From Orobanche coerulescens (Eukaryota > Streptophyta > Magnoliopsida > Lamiales > Orobanchaceae), in assembly GCA_033398695.1 (NCBI GenBank), contig CM065812.1, positions 134,174,858 to 134,238,857 of the forward strand: a DNA stretch of 64,000 nucleotides. Direction: 5' to 3'. The first letter of the stretch is position 1, and each line of letters begins with the position of its first letter. The position numbers were made by a program, and so were the translations under genes. The notes beneath the pieces were generated by a model, which saw nothing but the letters and a program-made list of their open reading frames with translations, ran no database searches and was not told where the DNA came from. Positions 1 through 12,136 of the stretch are shown piece by piece.

Positions 1-1238
1 GCGGCGAAGGACTGCCGAAAGCCGAAGGCCAACAAGAAGAAGAAACATGTTGCCAACATCATCGAGATTAACAGCGTGTGGAAAGAGGACTATCTTGCTG
101 CTGTGGTCACCGAAGAGGTCAACCACGTTGAGAACCAAGGTGGTTGGTACGTCGACACCAGTGCGACCACCCATGTTGGTGCCGATAGGAGCCACTTTAA
201 GAACTATCAAGCTGTTGAGGGGAGGAAGCTCAACATGGGGAATCCAGCTTCATCTGAGATTATCGGAGTTGGAAGAACACTTACCTTGAAGAATGTGCTT
301 CATGTTCCTGATATGAGGAAGAACTTGATCTCGGGCTCTATACTAGTTAATAAGGGGTTTAAACTAGTGTTTGAGTCAAACAGAGTTATCATAAAGAAGT
401 TTGATAGGTTTCTTGATAAGGGTTACCTCACAGAGGGACTCTTTAAACTTAATGCTTTGGCTAAGCGCCATGTAACTAAGTCTGCTAATGCTAATGAAAA
501 TGCTACTGTTTCCTCTTATTTGACCGAGTATTCTGATTTATGGCATTGTAGATTAGGTCATTTGAATCTAAATGCTATAGAAAGATTAGTAAACTTAAAT
601 TTACTAAAAATTAATGAAGTCAATACTCAAAACAAATGTGAGATTTGTGTTGAGTCAAAAATGACAAAGCTACCATTTCATTCGGTAAAACGTGTCACTA
701 AACCCCTTGAATTAATTCACACAGACGTGTGTGATTTAAAGTTTGTGCATATTAGAGGTGGTAAGAAGTACTTTATCAATTTCATCGATGACTGCACAAG
801 ATATTGTTATCTTTATCTTCTGAGAAGTAAAGATGAGGCTATTGAAGTCTTTAAGAACTTCAAGAATGAAGCCGAGAATCAATTAGGCTGTCGTATTAAG
901 ATGGTTCGAAGTGATATGGGTGGCGAATATGTAGCCCCGTTTGAGGAATTATGCAACGAGAGTGGCATAATTAATCATACAACAGCTCCATATGCACCAC
1001 AATCTAATGGCGTTGCTGAACGTAAGAATCGAACACTTAAAGATATGATGAATGCCTTAATGATTAGTTCAGGGTTGCCCCAGAATATGTGGGGGGGAAG
1101 CTGTCTTGACAGCCAATTACATATTGAACAAGATTCCACGCAAAGGTAAGGATGTTACTCCTTATGAGTTATGGAAAGGTAGGAAACCATTATACAAATA
1201 TCTCAAAGTGTGGGGGTGTTTGGCGAAGGTTGAGGTGC
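1..1238 (+). pseudogene. Ty1/copia gag C-terminus, protease and integrase fragment (J)
   Basis: The frame is open from base 1, so the start lies outside the window. It begins with the tail of a gag zinc knuckle, then a protease active site read as [10 protein letters not shown]. The catalytic Asp is kept, but the Gly usual in the D-S/T-G-A motif is Ser. A GAG-pre-integrase region follows (H and C ligands around WHCRLGH and CEICVESK), then the integrase core with D (LIHTDVCD), D (RSDMGGEY) and E ([10 protein letters not shown]) all present. A run of seven G at 1090-1096 puts the downstream part in another frame; conserved copia sequence continues there to about 1238. It is cut off at 1239 by an LTR-like sequence, so RT and RNase H are absent. 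Remnant copy, not a functional gene. Confidence 0.85.
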
Positions 1239-1603
1239 TGTAATATCCGGAATTATACTATGATTGTTTAGCATTATTTTATCCGAATTATATTTTACAG
1301 TATGGAATCTGTATAGTATGGATAAAATAAATGGACTAAGATGTCTGTATTGGTATAATTGTCGTACTTGGTCGACAATTGCAGTTGAGGATATAGTGTG
1401 TCGTGTATACGTATTCGGTATACTGATACGACGAGCAAGATCAGTGTAAATGGCTAAGTACATCCACGTTAGCGCACACTACGATGTATACTTAGCCTAC
1501 GCTAGTGCAAAAGGATTACGTACGTTAAGAAGAAGAGTTAACATACGTAAGTTGCACAGCTATTACGTACGTTAAGTAGACGAGTTAACGTACGTAAAGT
1601 TCA
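1239..1603 (+). mobile_element. 5' part of a gypsy-type LTR (K)
   Basis: The sequence switches abruptly from copia coding sequence to TGTAATATCCGG, which resembles the start of the gypsy LTR F at 56646 (TGTAATACCCG). It ends in a cluster of CGTACG-type motifs, as F does further along its own LTR, and both have a CGACGAGC block just before the cluster. At 1604 it is cut by the intact end of a copia LTR, so the rest was displaced or lost. The gypsy assignment is inferred from the LTR start and motif layout; no coding region is attached. Confidence 0.5.
1466..1597 (+). promoter_or_regulatory. RCGYACGYTA motif array in LTR K
   Basis: Five motif-like sites occur in about 130 bases, including TTACGTACGTTAAG twice and TTAACGTACGTAAAG. 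It is the same motif class found upstream of TATA boxes in elements C, S, F and H. The LTR is truncated right after the array, so no TATA box remains to compare. Function is inferred. Confidence 0.5.
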
Positions 1604-2932
1604 TGTTGGCCACTAAGTATACATAATACATATTGGAAAGATTTTAGCAACAGGCTGTACGATTTCAGATTAGAGTGCATAGCGGAAGTCTTGAAACAGT
1701 AAGTTGCTATAAATACAACAACTGGGCTAATCTCCTGTTTGCTTGGTGCGTACATGGTTTTTTGAAGTATACTTAAACAAATCACAATAATGAAAGCAGT
1801 AAATGCAGAAGGTAATTAACACAGTAATTAAAGTGGTTCGAGGTAAATCCCTCTATGTCTACTGGTCCTCCACACAGGAGTAAAATATTTTATTATAAAC
1901 ACTGCGTACACAACTACGTGTCTATAATCAAACTTATCCTCGTATCATTCACACAGATTGATACAAAGACAGTAGCTTTCAACCGTTCACATAGATTGGT
2001 CAAAGCTAACTCTTGACTTGCTTCTTCACACACAGTACCAAATGTTCGTCCTATTCGTCCCACACATGTCAGAATAGCTTCTTTAGTTCACACAGAATTA
2101 TGTTTTTACTCAAAGGTAAAAGTAAGGTAACCAGGTAAGAAGAGCAGCTTGACTGTGAAGATCTTGAGATGATGATGGCTGTTCTTGATTGACTGGGTAC
2201 ATTTATTCTCCTCAGATATGAATGATACTTGGAAGAAATATACTTTGCTCTCGTAAGCTTGATCTGATGATATTGAATATTCAGTCGATAGATCGTTCGT
2301 GTATTGCTTGTAAGCTTGTATATCTTAGATGAACTGATCTTCAAACTCTGGGATATATACAGCCTCTGAATAGATCTGTTGGAAATAGATCCGTTGGAAA
2401 TATATCCGTTGAGCCTATAGTCCATTTCAACGTGTTGAGTGTTTTGAATAAAACACGATCCGGTTTTTGCTCCTTGATTGAAGATCTGTGTCGGCTAGTA
2501 TTTAAATACTTTATCCCTTCAGTATTTAAATACTTGTTTTCAAACGGGACTTGACTTTTAGCAAATAAGACAGATTCCGTTTCAACGGTCTTCAGTCCTA
2601 TTTGGATAAGTATTAAAGATCTCAATACTTACAGACTGTATGCTGTATCCGACATAATGCTGTAGGATATGTGCTGTAAGCTATCTTTAGACTGATACTG
2701 TATGGAAGGATGCTGTATGATTATTTCGGGACAGCTTCCATACTTAGCGTCATATTGACAGATGAGTTCCTTGCTGTATGATGGCTCTTTATACTTTTGC
2801 TGTATGTTGGCACTTTGAGAAGACTTCGATACAGGATTGTTTATCCCAACAATTTCGTTTGTCTTCGGGACAGCTGCTTGCTGTATGTTGGCACTTTATC
2901 AAAACTTCGATACAGGATTGTTTATCCCAATA
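1604..2932 (-). mobile_element. 3' LTR of chimeric copia A (A1 part, subfamily X)
   Basis: On the + strand it runs from TGTTGGCCACTAAGTATAC to TTTATCCCAATA (the canonical end is CCCAACA), so the element reads on the - strand. It closely matches the B LTRs (14617, 30552) and differs in many places from the A2 and D LTRs. A TATA-like GTATATATCC (sense) lies at 2352-2360. The last 310 bases, the sense 5' end, hold many CTGTA/TACAG pentamers and an 85-base duplication of the LTR terminus. The left flank GTTCA (1599-1603) would be its target duplication, but the partner was not found. Confidence 0.85.
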
Positions 2933-2947
2933 ATTTCCCCCTTTTTG
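2931..2947 (-). other. Polypurine tract of A1
   Basis: Read on the - strand this is CAAAAAGGGGGAAATTA directly before the 3' LTR, the expected place for plus-strand priming. B and D have the homologous site at the same position. Confidence 0.8.
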
Positions 2948-3435
2948 ATAATTGCCAAGTTTCTTGATGATGCCAAAACCTTGATGTCAAAACCTTTGAA
3001 ACATCATTGTTTCGAGAGGTTGTCTTCTTGATCTTCTGTCGAATGATCTGGCCTTCAGAAAATTAAAGCAATGTGAACTGCTCGTATCCAAGTTCTAAAA
3101 AGGTAGAATCTAACAGCAAAGTGTTTTTACAACTTAAACTTATGATTGGCGCGCAGGCACAATCTTACAGTGTAATCTAGTTGAATAAAAGCTTAACCTA
3201 TGAACTGTTCGCAGACAAGTTCTTACAGCTTATATACTTAACAAGTTTTCATACTTGTTTGATTTCAGCAAATGAATTAATTTCGTAATCATACAGGAAC
3301 ACATTAGATTACGAGTTGTAATATTTCCAGACAAAAATATATTTTATTGATATTTGAGCAAGGATTACAACATTGGGCAAAAAGATACATAATTTTTGCT
3401 GTTTCATAAATAAAATACAGGAAGGATCCTACAAG
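2948..3435 (-). other. Non-coding spacer between third ORF and PPT (A1)
   Basis: No sizeable ORF. It is conserved with 15988-16478 in B and more loosely with 37988-38471 in D, so it is element 3' untranslated sequence and not host DNA. Confidence 0.65.
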
Positions 3436-5490
3436 CTAACTCCTATAGTCAGCATGTCTCCAAGGCCTGCTTGGATCATTCTTGGTTCCTTTCCACCAGT
3501 TTTGCATGGCATCCCTGTTTTGATTTAAGTAGATAGCTCTTCCTTCAGCTGATTTATCGAAAACAAGGATCCAGTCTTCTGGGTGGGTAACCAGATCTCC
3601 TTTCCCGTGTTTAGACTTCATCTGGAGCTGTAGGGGGAGATTTCCTTCATCCAGCCTCTTGGCAAAATCCTCAGCAGCTTCCTTCAGTGTTTTGCAACTG
3701 TTGAATATGGGGGATTCCCTGATAAGAACTACAAAGTATCTTAATAGTTTATTTTTCCTCCAATCCTTTATCTTGTTGGCTATTGTCTGGCCGGGAGATT
3801 TATTGCTGGCGGCTTTTGCACGAGTTTTTTCCAAGGAAATTTTGGGTCGTGGAATTCCGGACGATCACCCTGTATTCTAATAGTATGAGCAGGAGATGAT
3901 AATCGGGAAATTGCAGCAGTAATGATGTCTCCAATTGAAGCTTCAAGCTCCTTTTCATGCTCCAGTCTCAATCTCTTTGCAGCTTCCCTTGCCTCTTTCC
4001 CCTTTTTGGCGTCATCAAGGTAAGAGACCTTCTCATCTAGGTGTTCCAGGATTTTTGTTGTGTTATCCTGTTTGGTCTCAAAACTTGACATTTTATTAAC
4101 TAGTGAATTGAGCACTGGTGACATATCATCAATCTTTTTGTCATGGCCTCGAAGGTGGGATCCTGTTTCCTGTAGAGCCATTGCAGTCTTGGCTTCCGAT
4201 ATGAGAATCTTGGCTTCTTCTTCCTTCAGGATCTGTTCATGTCGCTGTTGTAGTTGGTGCAGAGCTTGCTTCAAGACAGAGGGCAAAATGCGGAAGGCTT
4301 CTTCCACTTTGGATACTTCACGCTTGACCCCAATCATTTCGTCGATAGCTGTCTCGTGCAACCAATTTATTTATTTCTCAACAGTGTGCAGGGCATTCAC
4401 AGCGTCCTGCAGGAAAACTGTTTGGCGGCCAAGAGCATGCAGTTGCTCGTTCCTCTCTATAGTTCTGGGAGAGTCGGGCTTGGCAAAATCTTCAGCTCCA
4501 TTTAGCTGTCTGACGACCACATGAGATCGTGGCCGTTGTGGTTCATCCTCAGGTAAGAAACCGTCGTCGGATTCCACTTCAATGGGTGAAGGTGCAGGGG
4601 CAGCAGGGGCTGTCTCAGCTTGCGGCTGTTTGAAATGATCGGCGACAGGGGTAACTATTTCTTCCTGTTCCGAAATGGTTTCTGTAGACATGGGTACAAA
4701 AGGGACTGATTCCTCCAGTTGTCTCTCAGCTTCCGCCTGCTCCGGTAGAGGGACTGATTCCTCTTGCGGGATGGCACGGGCTTGGTCGTCGGCGACAGGC
4801 TCGAGGGCCTGTTGTTTGTTCCTACGCGATAGGAGGGACTGATTCCTCGCTGTCTTGAACCGTTTCTTGTTGTTTGGAAGGGTACTGATGGTGACTTGAT
4901 GTCCCTTCTCCTTGTTGATGTTGTGTCCTTGAGAATTCCCGTTCTCTCGCTTCTTCACGGCTCATCCTCAGACCAGCCTGGAAGGCGTCGTCGTCGTCGT
5001 CGTCGTCTGAGTCGTGATCATATTTTGGACTTATAGGAATTGTTTCTTCGGACAGAGATTTTCCTTTCTTTCGAGCATCAGCTTTGTCCATTAAATGGCT
5101 CAAAATCAGCTCCTTGCAGCAAAGGTTGTCCCATTGGATCAGGACTTCAATATTTTGAGCCTATGTCACCTCCAGAACAAACCTTTCTTCTTCTCTCCAT
5201 TCGCTCCAATTGTACAAAGTTTCATACGGAGCAAGCCTGTATGCTTTCCATTCAATAAAACGGTCGTATGCCTATTCAATTTGCACTGAAACAAAGTTTT
5301 GTTAATGATGGAGTCCGAAGAGGGGCTGCGTACAGCGCATGGGTCCGCTGTAGGCAAGGGTTCCACTGCAGGTGTGGGATCCTGTATTGGAGAGGTATCC
5401 CGTACAGGGGTTGGTACCCTGAGGGGAGATGGATCCCTTACAGGTGTGGGTTCCCGTTCAGGAGATGTGGCTATTGGCTCCAAAGGGGCA
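3436..5490 (-). pseudogene. Third ORF (aORF), middle and C-terminal part, A1
   Basis: Homologous to the third ORFs of B and D, here in several frames separated by stops. In sense order: a Pro-rich block of repeated P-T-P-V-R-D type units (about 5500-5300); an acidic segment with a run of seven Asp codons (GTC on + strand, 4987-5007); Gln/Glu/Pro-rich segments containing repeated ESVP; a Lys/Glu-rich, probably coiled-coil region (about 4360-3950); and a basic Trp-containing C-terminus ending in HADYRS at 3436. No transmembrane segment or signal peptide is visible, so an envelope role is not supported. Over this stretch it is closer to B than to D. The N-terminal part now joined upstream comes from the other subfamily. 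Function unknown. Confidence 0.7.
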
Positions 5491-5500
5491 GTACTTCTTC
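5491..5500. other. Recombination/deletion breakpoint inside element A
   Basis: Left of here (lower coordinates) A follows B closely, through CTCCAAAGGGGCA. Right of here it resumes at a place corresponding to about 23690 in B and follows D more closely. About 650 bases of third-ORF sequence present in B are missing, and the frame is broken. Confidence 0.65.
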
Positions 5501-5967
5501 TTGTGGCATGACGGGTGGACATTCTTATCCAAACTATCGCATGTGAACAGCCCCCAATAGGCCATTAACAATTCTTCCGACCCGAAGGTCTCAAGTTTCT
5601 CCATTTTTAGGCCATCGGACGACAGCCTGAATAAGCTTTCCAGTAGCTCCCGGTTCACAAAAATCTCAATTCCTCGAATGGTAGCAGTGATGTCAGAAAC
5701 ATCTCCTCCTCTTTTTAGAGAAAAGAACTTGATAGAGGCATCTAGATAGAACTCTTCAACGATACACTCATCGTAGAGCTCAGGGTGCTGATTTCCAAGG
5801 ACGTACAAGCCTTGTTGCTTGATTATGGATAAAACTAGTTCCACTCCATCAACATAATCAATTTCAAGGTTAACTCTCTCCATAATGACAGATCTGGCGA
5901 AGATTCACCCATCAATAATTGATTCCTTCTTCTTCAGGGACAGAGAGTAAGTCTGTGAAGTTGCCAT
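5501..5967 (-). pseudogene. Third ORF (aORF), N-terminal part, A2
   Basis: The start codon is at 5967, matching the starts in B (24155) and D (41588), with an N-terminus of the MATSQ type. An in-frame TGA follows near 5910, then frame is open to the breakpoint. The segment with EEFYLDAS, GGDVSDITATIRGIEI and LETFGSEE looks like the N-terminal domain often annotated in plants as 'putative plant transposon protein' (PF20167-like, from memory). The order FYxxA, then a beta-rich xxVxG segment, then an alpha-helical part supports that, but a profile search is needed. Truncated at about 5500. Confidence 0.65.
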
Positions 5968-6718
5968 TTGATTTGCAGAAAAAGATTTGAATAAACAAAG
6001 AAAGAATGCAGTAAATTTTGCAGAAAGTTTGACACAGTTTGCTCTTGACTCGTTTAATATTGCAGAAAGCATAAAGAGTCAAAGGGAGCAAGATAAGTCC
6101 TTTTATAGTGTGCAGAGAGGATTAGGGTTACATACAGTCTTTAAGGGATGAGAACCGTCTTTTAAAAGAACGAACAAGATGAACTTAGAGTAACTTGTAC
6201 GTCTTATCCATGTGTTTTTGAAATGATAACCGGTCCCACTTCTGACAGTTCGTCTTCCCTCATTGCACGAAACGGCGGTTTTGAAATCATTAATATCGGG
6301 GTGTTTGAGGTAATAAAGTCCAGATGCCGTTTAAAGCTTTAAAGAATAAAATGTTTGAATTTTAAAAACAGGGTACGTGGACTAAAAACTTTTTCAGGAC
6401 GAATAGAATAATAATAATATAATGTTAATTGGCGTCCCACAGTGTATGTGCTGTATCCGCGAATAATACAGCGTTCCCCCTTAAAAGGTACATACAGGAT
6501 TCAAGTCTTACAACAATGTTTGGATTAATACTGTATTCATGGGTCGTACTGTATTCCCCCTTAACTAATGCACACGTCAGCTGCATGAAGGTTTTGTACC
6601 TTTTTTTCTTACAGTAAGATCTGACTTGTTCTGAGTGTACAATTAATTAACGGTGGATAATGTATTCTTGGGTCTGACAGCACTCCCCCTCAATTGATGA
6701 GTAAAAGCGTAAAAACTT
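5968..6718 (-). promoter_or_regulatory. Spacer with internal TATA promoter and internal polypurine tracts (A2)
   Basis: No long ORF. Sense TATAAAAG lies at 6107-6100, 133 bases before the third-ORF ATG. A telo-box-like TAACCCTAA is about 15 bases upstream of it (6122-6129 region). A GACTC/GAGTC inverted pair lies between TATA and ATG. Nearer pol there are three sense AAGGGGGAA-like tracts (6474-6482, 6554-6562, 6683-6691). All of these recur in B and D. Promoter activity is inferred from position and conservation. Confidence 0.6.
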
Positions 6719-9700
6719 ACAGTGAGTCAGGCTGTAGCATTCCCAATTCTTGTCGAAGCATACAGAATCTGGTTGAGTTGAGAGGTTTTGAAAAGATGTC
6801 GGCTAACTGAATGTCTGTATGAATCTTTTCGAGTCAAATCTTACTCTCAACATGATTCCTGATGAAGTGGTGCTTCATATCAATATGCTTAGTTCGCGAG
6901 TGCAATACAGGATTGTGCATTATTGCAATTACACTCTTGCTATCGCACATGATCGGTCTTTCTATAGCATTGATTCCATAATCTGATAGCTGCTGTTGCA
7001 TCTAGAGAATCTGCATATAAAAACTTCCAGCGGCATAGTATTCTGACTCAACTGTAGAAAGCGAGTTGGCCAATTGTTTCTTGCTGAACCATGATACAAG
7101 TCTAGGTCCAAGAACGTGACAAGTACCGCTTGTACTCTTCATATCCAACTTACAGCCATCGAGATCCGAGTCGCTGTAGCCAACCAAATCGAATCCCCCT
7201 TCCTTAGAATACCATTATCCTACACCAAATGTTCCTTTCATGTACTTAAGGATTCATTTGGCTGTTGTGAAGTGTGATTCTTTAGGTGCTACGATACCAA
7301 GCACACACTTCTATAGCAAACTGGATATCGGGTCTCCTAGCTATTAGGTACAGGAGTGATCATATAAGCTTCATGTAGAGTGATTGATCAACCGAATTTC
7401 CAGCCTCATCAGCACTAATTTGCACGGAAGTTCTCATGGGGATTGACTAGGATTTGGAGTTGTTCATCCCAAACATGTTGAGTATCTCCATGTTGTACTT
7501 CTCCTGATTGATGAAGATTCCTGCAGGCTTTTGCATCACCTACAATCCTAGGAAATAAATAAGTTCCCCCATCATACTCATTTTAATTTTACTTTGCATG
7601 AGATGAGAGAACCTTTGACACAAAGCAAGGTTAGTAGAACTGGATATAATATCATCGATATATATTTGTACCATTAACAGTTCATCACCTTCCTGTATCT
7701 TAGAGTCTTGTCCACAGCACCTTTCTCAAATACGTTATTGGTAAGGTACAGGGACAAGGTTTCATACCACGCTCTAGGTGCTTGCTTAAGTCCATACATA
7801 GCTTTCTATAGTCTGTATACAAGGTCTCCGTCTTCAGTGTTGACAAATCCTGGTGGTTGTTCAATATAGACTTCTTCGGCGAAGTCTCCATTCAGGAATG
7901 CGCTCTTAACGTCCATTTGATATACTATAAAGCTCTTATGCTAGAAATATCCCGATGGCTTCTAATCTGGCTACAAGGGCAAATGTTTTATCGTAGTCTA
8001 TGCCTTCTTCCTGTCTGTAGCCTTATGAGACTCGACGGTATTTGTTCCTGATAACTAGTCTATTCTCATCCTTCTTGTTTCTAAATACCCATTTGGTTCC
8101 AATTGCAGCTTGATGTTCTGGCCTGGGTACTAGACACCATACATTGTTTCTTTCGAAACCATTAAGCTCATCTTCGATAGAAGTGATCCAGTGAGAATTA
8201 TTCAAAGCTTCATTGATAGAAATAGGTTCGGATTGAGCTAAGAATACAGCTAGGGAGCACATATATAGTCTCCTAAGTTCAGCTTGTGATTTCCATACAG
8301 GAAATGGAGATCGCTTAGATTCGGGTTCTTCTTGCGCATATAGTACAGTTCCTTGTGTACTCTGTATTCTCCTTCGGGTAGATACTCCAGCATCAATGTC
8401 TCCTATGATTAACTCCTGAGGCTGATCTCTTAGCCATCTCTCATCGGGTTCTAGTTTTGCGTCCCGTACTGTATCTTGTGGTGCTGTAGTTTCGGCTTCA
8501 GCTTGTACAACATTGGCTTCGACTACTTCTGTTTTTACAGCTGCGGGGTTGATCTCTAAGTCTACGACATGCTCTGTTGGAGTTTGAGGGTCATGAATGG
8601 AGAGTGTTTGGATATTCAGAGTCAAGCCTTCTACTCTTGTAGGATCATGGTGGGGTTCATCAAACACTACATGTACAGATTCCTCGATTGTCAGCTTATT
8701 TTTGTTAAAGATTCTGAAAGCCTTGCTGACAGAGGAATATCCTACAAATATACCTTCATGTGCCTTCTCGTCAAAACTCTTGAGTTGATCTTTCCCATTA
8801 TTCAGAACATAACATCGGCATCCAAAGATGTGAAAATATGAAACTAACAGAGTTATATTATTCCATACCTCATAGGCTGTTTTGTTGTGATGCTTGTTGA
8901 TAATACAATGGTTTTGTGTATAACACGCTGTATTTGTTGCTTCGCCCCAGAACCGCTGCGGCAACTTGCTTGCAGCGATCATGGTTCTTGTGGATTCCTT
9001 GAGCGTCCTATTCCTGCGCTCGGCAACACCATTTTGTTGAGGATTCTGGGCTGCTGAGTATTCGTGCTGTATTCTATTGTCCGAACAGTATTGCTCTATA
9101 AAGCGATTTGTGAATTTAGTACCTCTGTTGGAACGAATAAACACGATACTCAACCCTTTATCATTCTGAAGCTTTCTCAGGTGCTCAGGCAACTTTGTTG
9201 GTGGTTTCTTTCTTCTTGCTTAGAAAGATTGTCCAAGCATACCTGTAGAAATCATCAACAATAACTAGACAATATTTCTTACCTCCCAAACTTACAGGGT
9301 CTACAGGACCGTAGAGGTCCATATGTAGCATATCCAGAACTCTGTGAGTGGACATGTATGATTTGCCTTTCAGGATGGTTTTGACTTGTTTACCTTTCTG
9401 ACATTGTCCGAAGACGCTGTTTTTGTGGAATGACGCATCGGGCAAACCTCTAACCATTCCCTGTCTGGCAAGTTTGTTGTTGATCGTCTTAAAGTTTATA
9501 TGAGACATCCTCTTGTGCCATAGTCAGCTTTGATCTGCAGTGCCTTTGGCAACAAACAAGGAATATTGGAGCTCGTAGGCTTCCAGTCGGCAATATACAT
9601 ATTACCTGACCTGATTCCTATGAGGACAACTTCTTTGGTCAAGATGTTCTTCACTCTACAGTGATCTATATAGAATTTCACTGAGAACTGTTTTTCACAA

Positions 9701-9960
9701 AACTGGCTAATACTAAGTAGATTGTACTATAAGCCTTCAACATAAGTTACGTTCATGACTTTGAACTTTCCTACAAGCAGGGTTCCCTTCCCTCTTGTTC
9801 TACCTTTGGACTTGTCACCAAAGCGCACTTTTGGACCGCGACCTTCTATATAATCTGACAGATTTCTGATATCTCCAGTCATGTACCGAGAACATTTGTT
9901 GTCAAAGTACCAGATGTCCTTTTCTTTAATATCCTACAAGTGCAGAATTGAAGTAGATTT
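6719..9960 (-). pseudogene. Ty1/copia pol, A2 (protease, integrase, RT, RNase H)
   Basis: Sense order from high to low coordinates. The protease site reads FDNKCSRYMTG where B has FDSGCSRHMTG, so the catalytic D-S-G is altered. Integrase (about 9508-8400): first Asp kept (LHMDLYGP), second Asp changed to Asn (IRSNRGTKF), Glu kept (NGVAERRNRT). [14 protein letters not shown] motif, then many stops; YIDD at about 7660. RNase H: DSDLDGCKLD and STVESEYYAA near 7187-7050. Several frameshifts and stops, so non-functional. Closest overall to D in the window. Confidence 0.85.
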
Positions 9961-12131
9961 AGGTCCCCTTTGATTGTTGGGTCCTTGTACATTAGTGCCT
10001 TTGGTACCCAAATTTGCCTGACAGCAATAGGTTTGATGTAGGTTACTTTTGGTCCAGTGTTGCATTTTCTATGTGGGGACATACTCGTAGTTGCTGTAAC
10101 CTTGATTATTATGCATGTAAAATATAGGGTTATTATTATTCCAGTACGATTGGCGTCTCGGAGGTGGAGCTATTTTCTTAAGCCTTACAGCTTGCCTCCT
10201 GGGTCTCCAGTTGGATTCCCAGAGCTGATGGTTATACTGCGCGGCGACCTGCTTTTTGGATGGATACCGGGGCTCCTGTATCCAATATGTAGGTGCACTG
10301 TACTGTTGGGAGTACTGTTGTGCATGCCTTTGATATTTAGATATAGCCTTCTTTCTGAATGGCTGTTGGCGCTTTTGATATGCCTGGGGAGCATGCTGTT
10401 GGTTACGCCTTACAGGTCCTTGAGGCTTAGGGCTCCGCTGTCGATGATATGATATTGGTGGCGGAATGGCAGCCTTTGCTATACGCGGGGCAACTGTTAC
10501 CTTTACGGGACTCGGGGTCTCTTCAAGTACAGGAATGGGTTCCACACCCCTGACGAACACCATACTAGTTTTCCCTTGTTGGAGAATGAGTTATATCCTA
10601 AGCCATTTTTATCATGAGCATGTTTCCTGGTGCTTAGAATTTCTTCCATCCGTTTAGAGGATTTCTCGAATGATTTCAAGATGGTCTCTAATTCTCCTTG
10701 TCGCTTTTCGAGAGATTTAACTTTGGCTTCGAGCAAAGCATAATCATTTGTCTTGCTTTCATTATAAGACTTAGTCTCATTTAGATCTTTAGCAAGTTGA
10801 CGATTGCTTTCCATGTGTTTTTCAAATGTGACCTTGCTGTTTTTGCAATCAATAGACATATTTTCATAGTTATTTTTCAGCAAGTCATTTGCTTCTTTCA
10901 GCTCTAAGTTTGAAAGTTCGAGCTGTATGTTTTCTCGTTTCAGAGTCTCATGGGCCTTTTGAATGTTTTTAAATTCATTCATCATGTTTTCAAAAGTATG
11001 AGATGCATTTACAGGAGTATTTGATGTTGAGCTCACCTCATCATCGCTGTCTTCGTCGTCCTGTATTTCTTTGGCCATAAAGCACATATAGGCTTTATCT
11101 TCAATCTCATCAACGGACGAGTCACTATCAGTGACAGCTTGAAGGCACTCTTCGGTCTTGGTTAATGCGGGTGAAGCTTCTGATTCACCAATCAGGGCCT
11201 TGAGCTTGTTTTTCCAGACACGCCTTGTTTCATCCTTTTCTTGTTGCTTGGCTTCCGACAACTTTTGCACTTTCGAGTGCGGACACTTATTTGCATAGTG
11301 CCCGAGTTTTCTACAGTTGTAGCACAAGTTAGAATCACCAGAAGAAGGAGATTCGGAACTTGCCTTGTGAAAAGCCTTGGGCCTGAATGGAGTCTTTCCA
11401 GACTGTTTGATGAATTTCTTGAATTTATGCATAAGAAGGGCCATTTCATCTTGTGACAGGGTATCATCATCAATGTTAGCAGTCTTGTGGGCGGACTTGG
11501 ATGTGCTAGGTGCGGAGCTGTGTCTCCTGTCAGATACAGCAGCTAATGCTGTAGTCTTGGCAGGTGACTCTTCGGCCTTCTCTCTCTTGTCAATATCGTA
11601 TTCAAATACTTTACAGTCATAGAATAGGCCAAAAGAAGAAATATCATTAAGATTACATGACACACGCATAGTTGGAGTCTTAATGTCCCATCGGGCAGGG
11701 AGTAATCTAAAGATTTTCAAGTTTTTCTCCTTTTGGGTATACACTTTACCCAATGCTTCAAGTTCACCGACAATGCCAGTGAATCTGAGGTCAAGCTCCT
11801 CAAGCGTTTCGGAAGAGTTCATTTCAAAGGTTTCAAATTGCTGAGTAAGTTTTGAAATTTTATTTTCTTTTGAGAGCTCAGTTCCCTCGAAAATCATCTT
11901 GAGTTTCTCCCATATTTCCTTAGTCTTCTTATAGCTCTTTACCTTCGAGAATGTGCCTTTGTCGAGAGTGACAAACAGCGCATTCTTAGCAACATTGTTG
12001 AGGTTCGCACGCTTGCAATCATCTGTAGTCCATTGCTCGTGCTCCTTCTCGAGCATTTCAGCATGAGGTTGTCCATCTATCCTTGCGGCAGGATTAACCT
12101 TCATTATCTTTATGGGTCCTTCTTGGATGAC

Positions 12132-12136
12132 AAATA
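12132..12136. repeat. Target site duplication of S, left copy
   Basis: AAATA, repeated at 13233-13237 immediately after the solo LTR. Removing the LTR and one copy restores a gag sequence like that in D. Confidence 0.9.

Noticed and set aside
4060..4524. 154-aa + strand frame
   Set aside because: Antisense to the third ORF of A1; Ser/Cys-rich low-complexity translation and no promoter.
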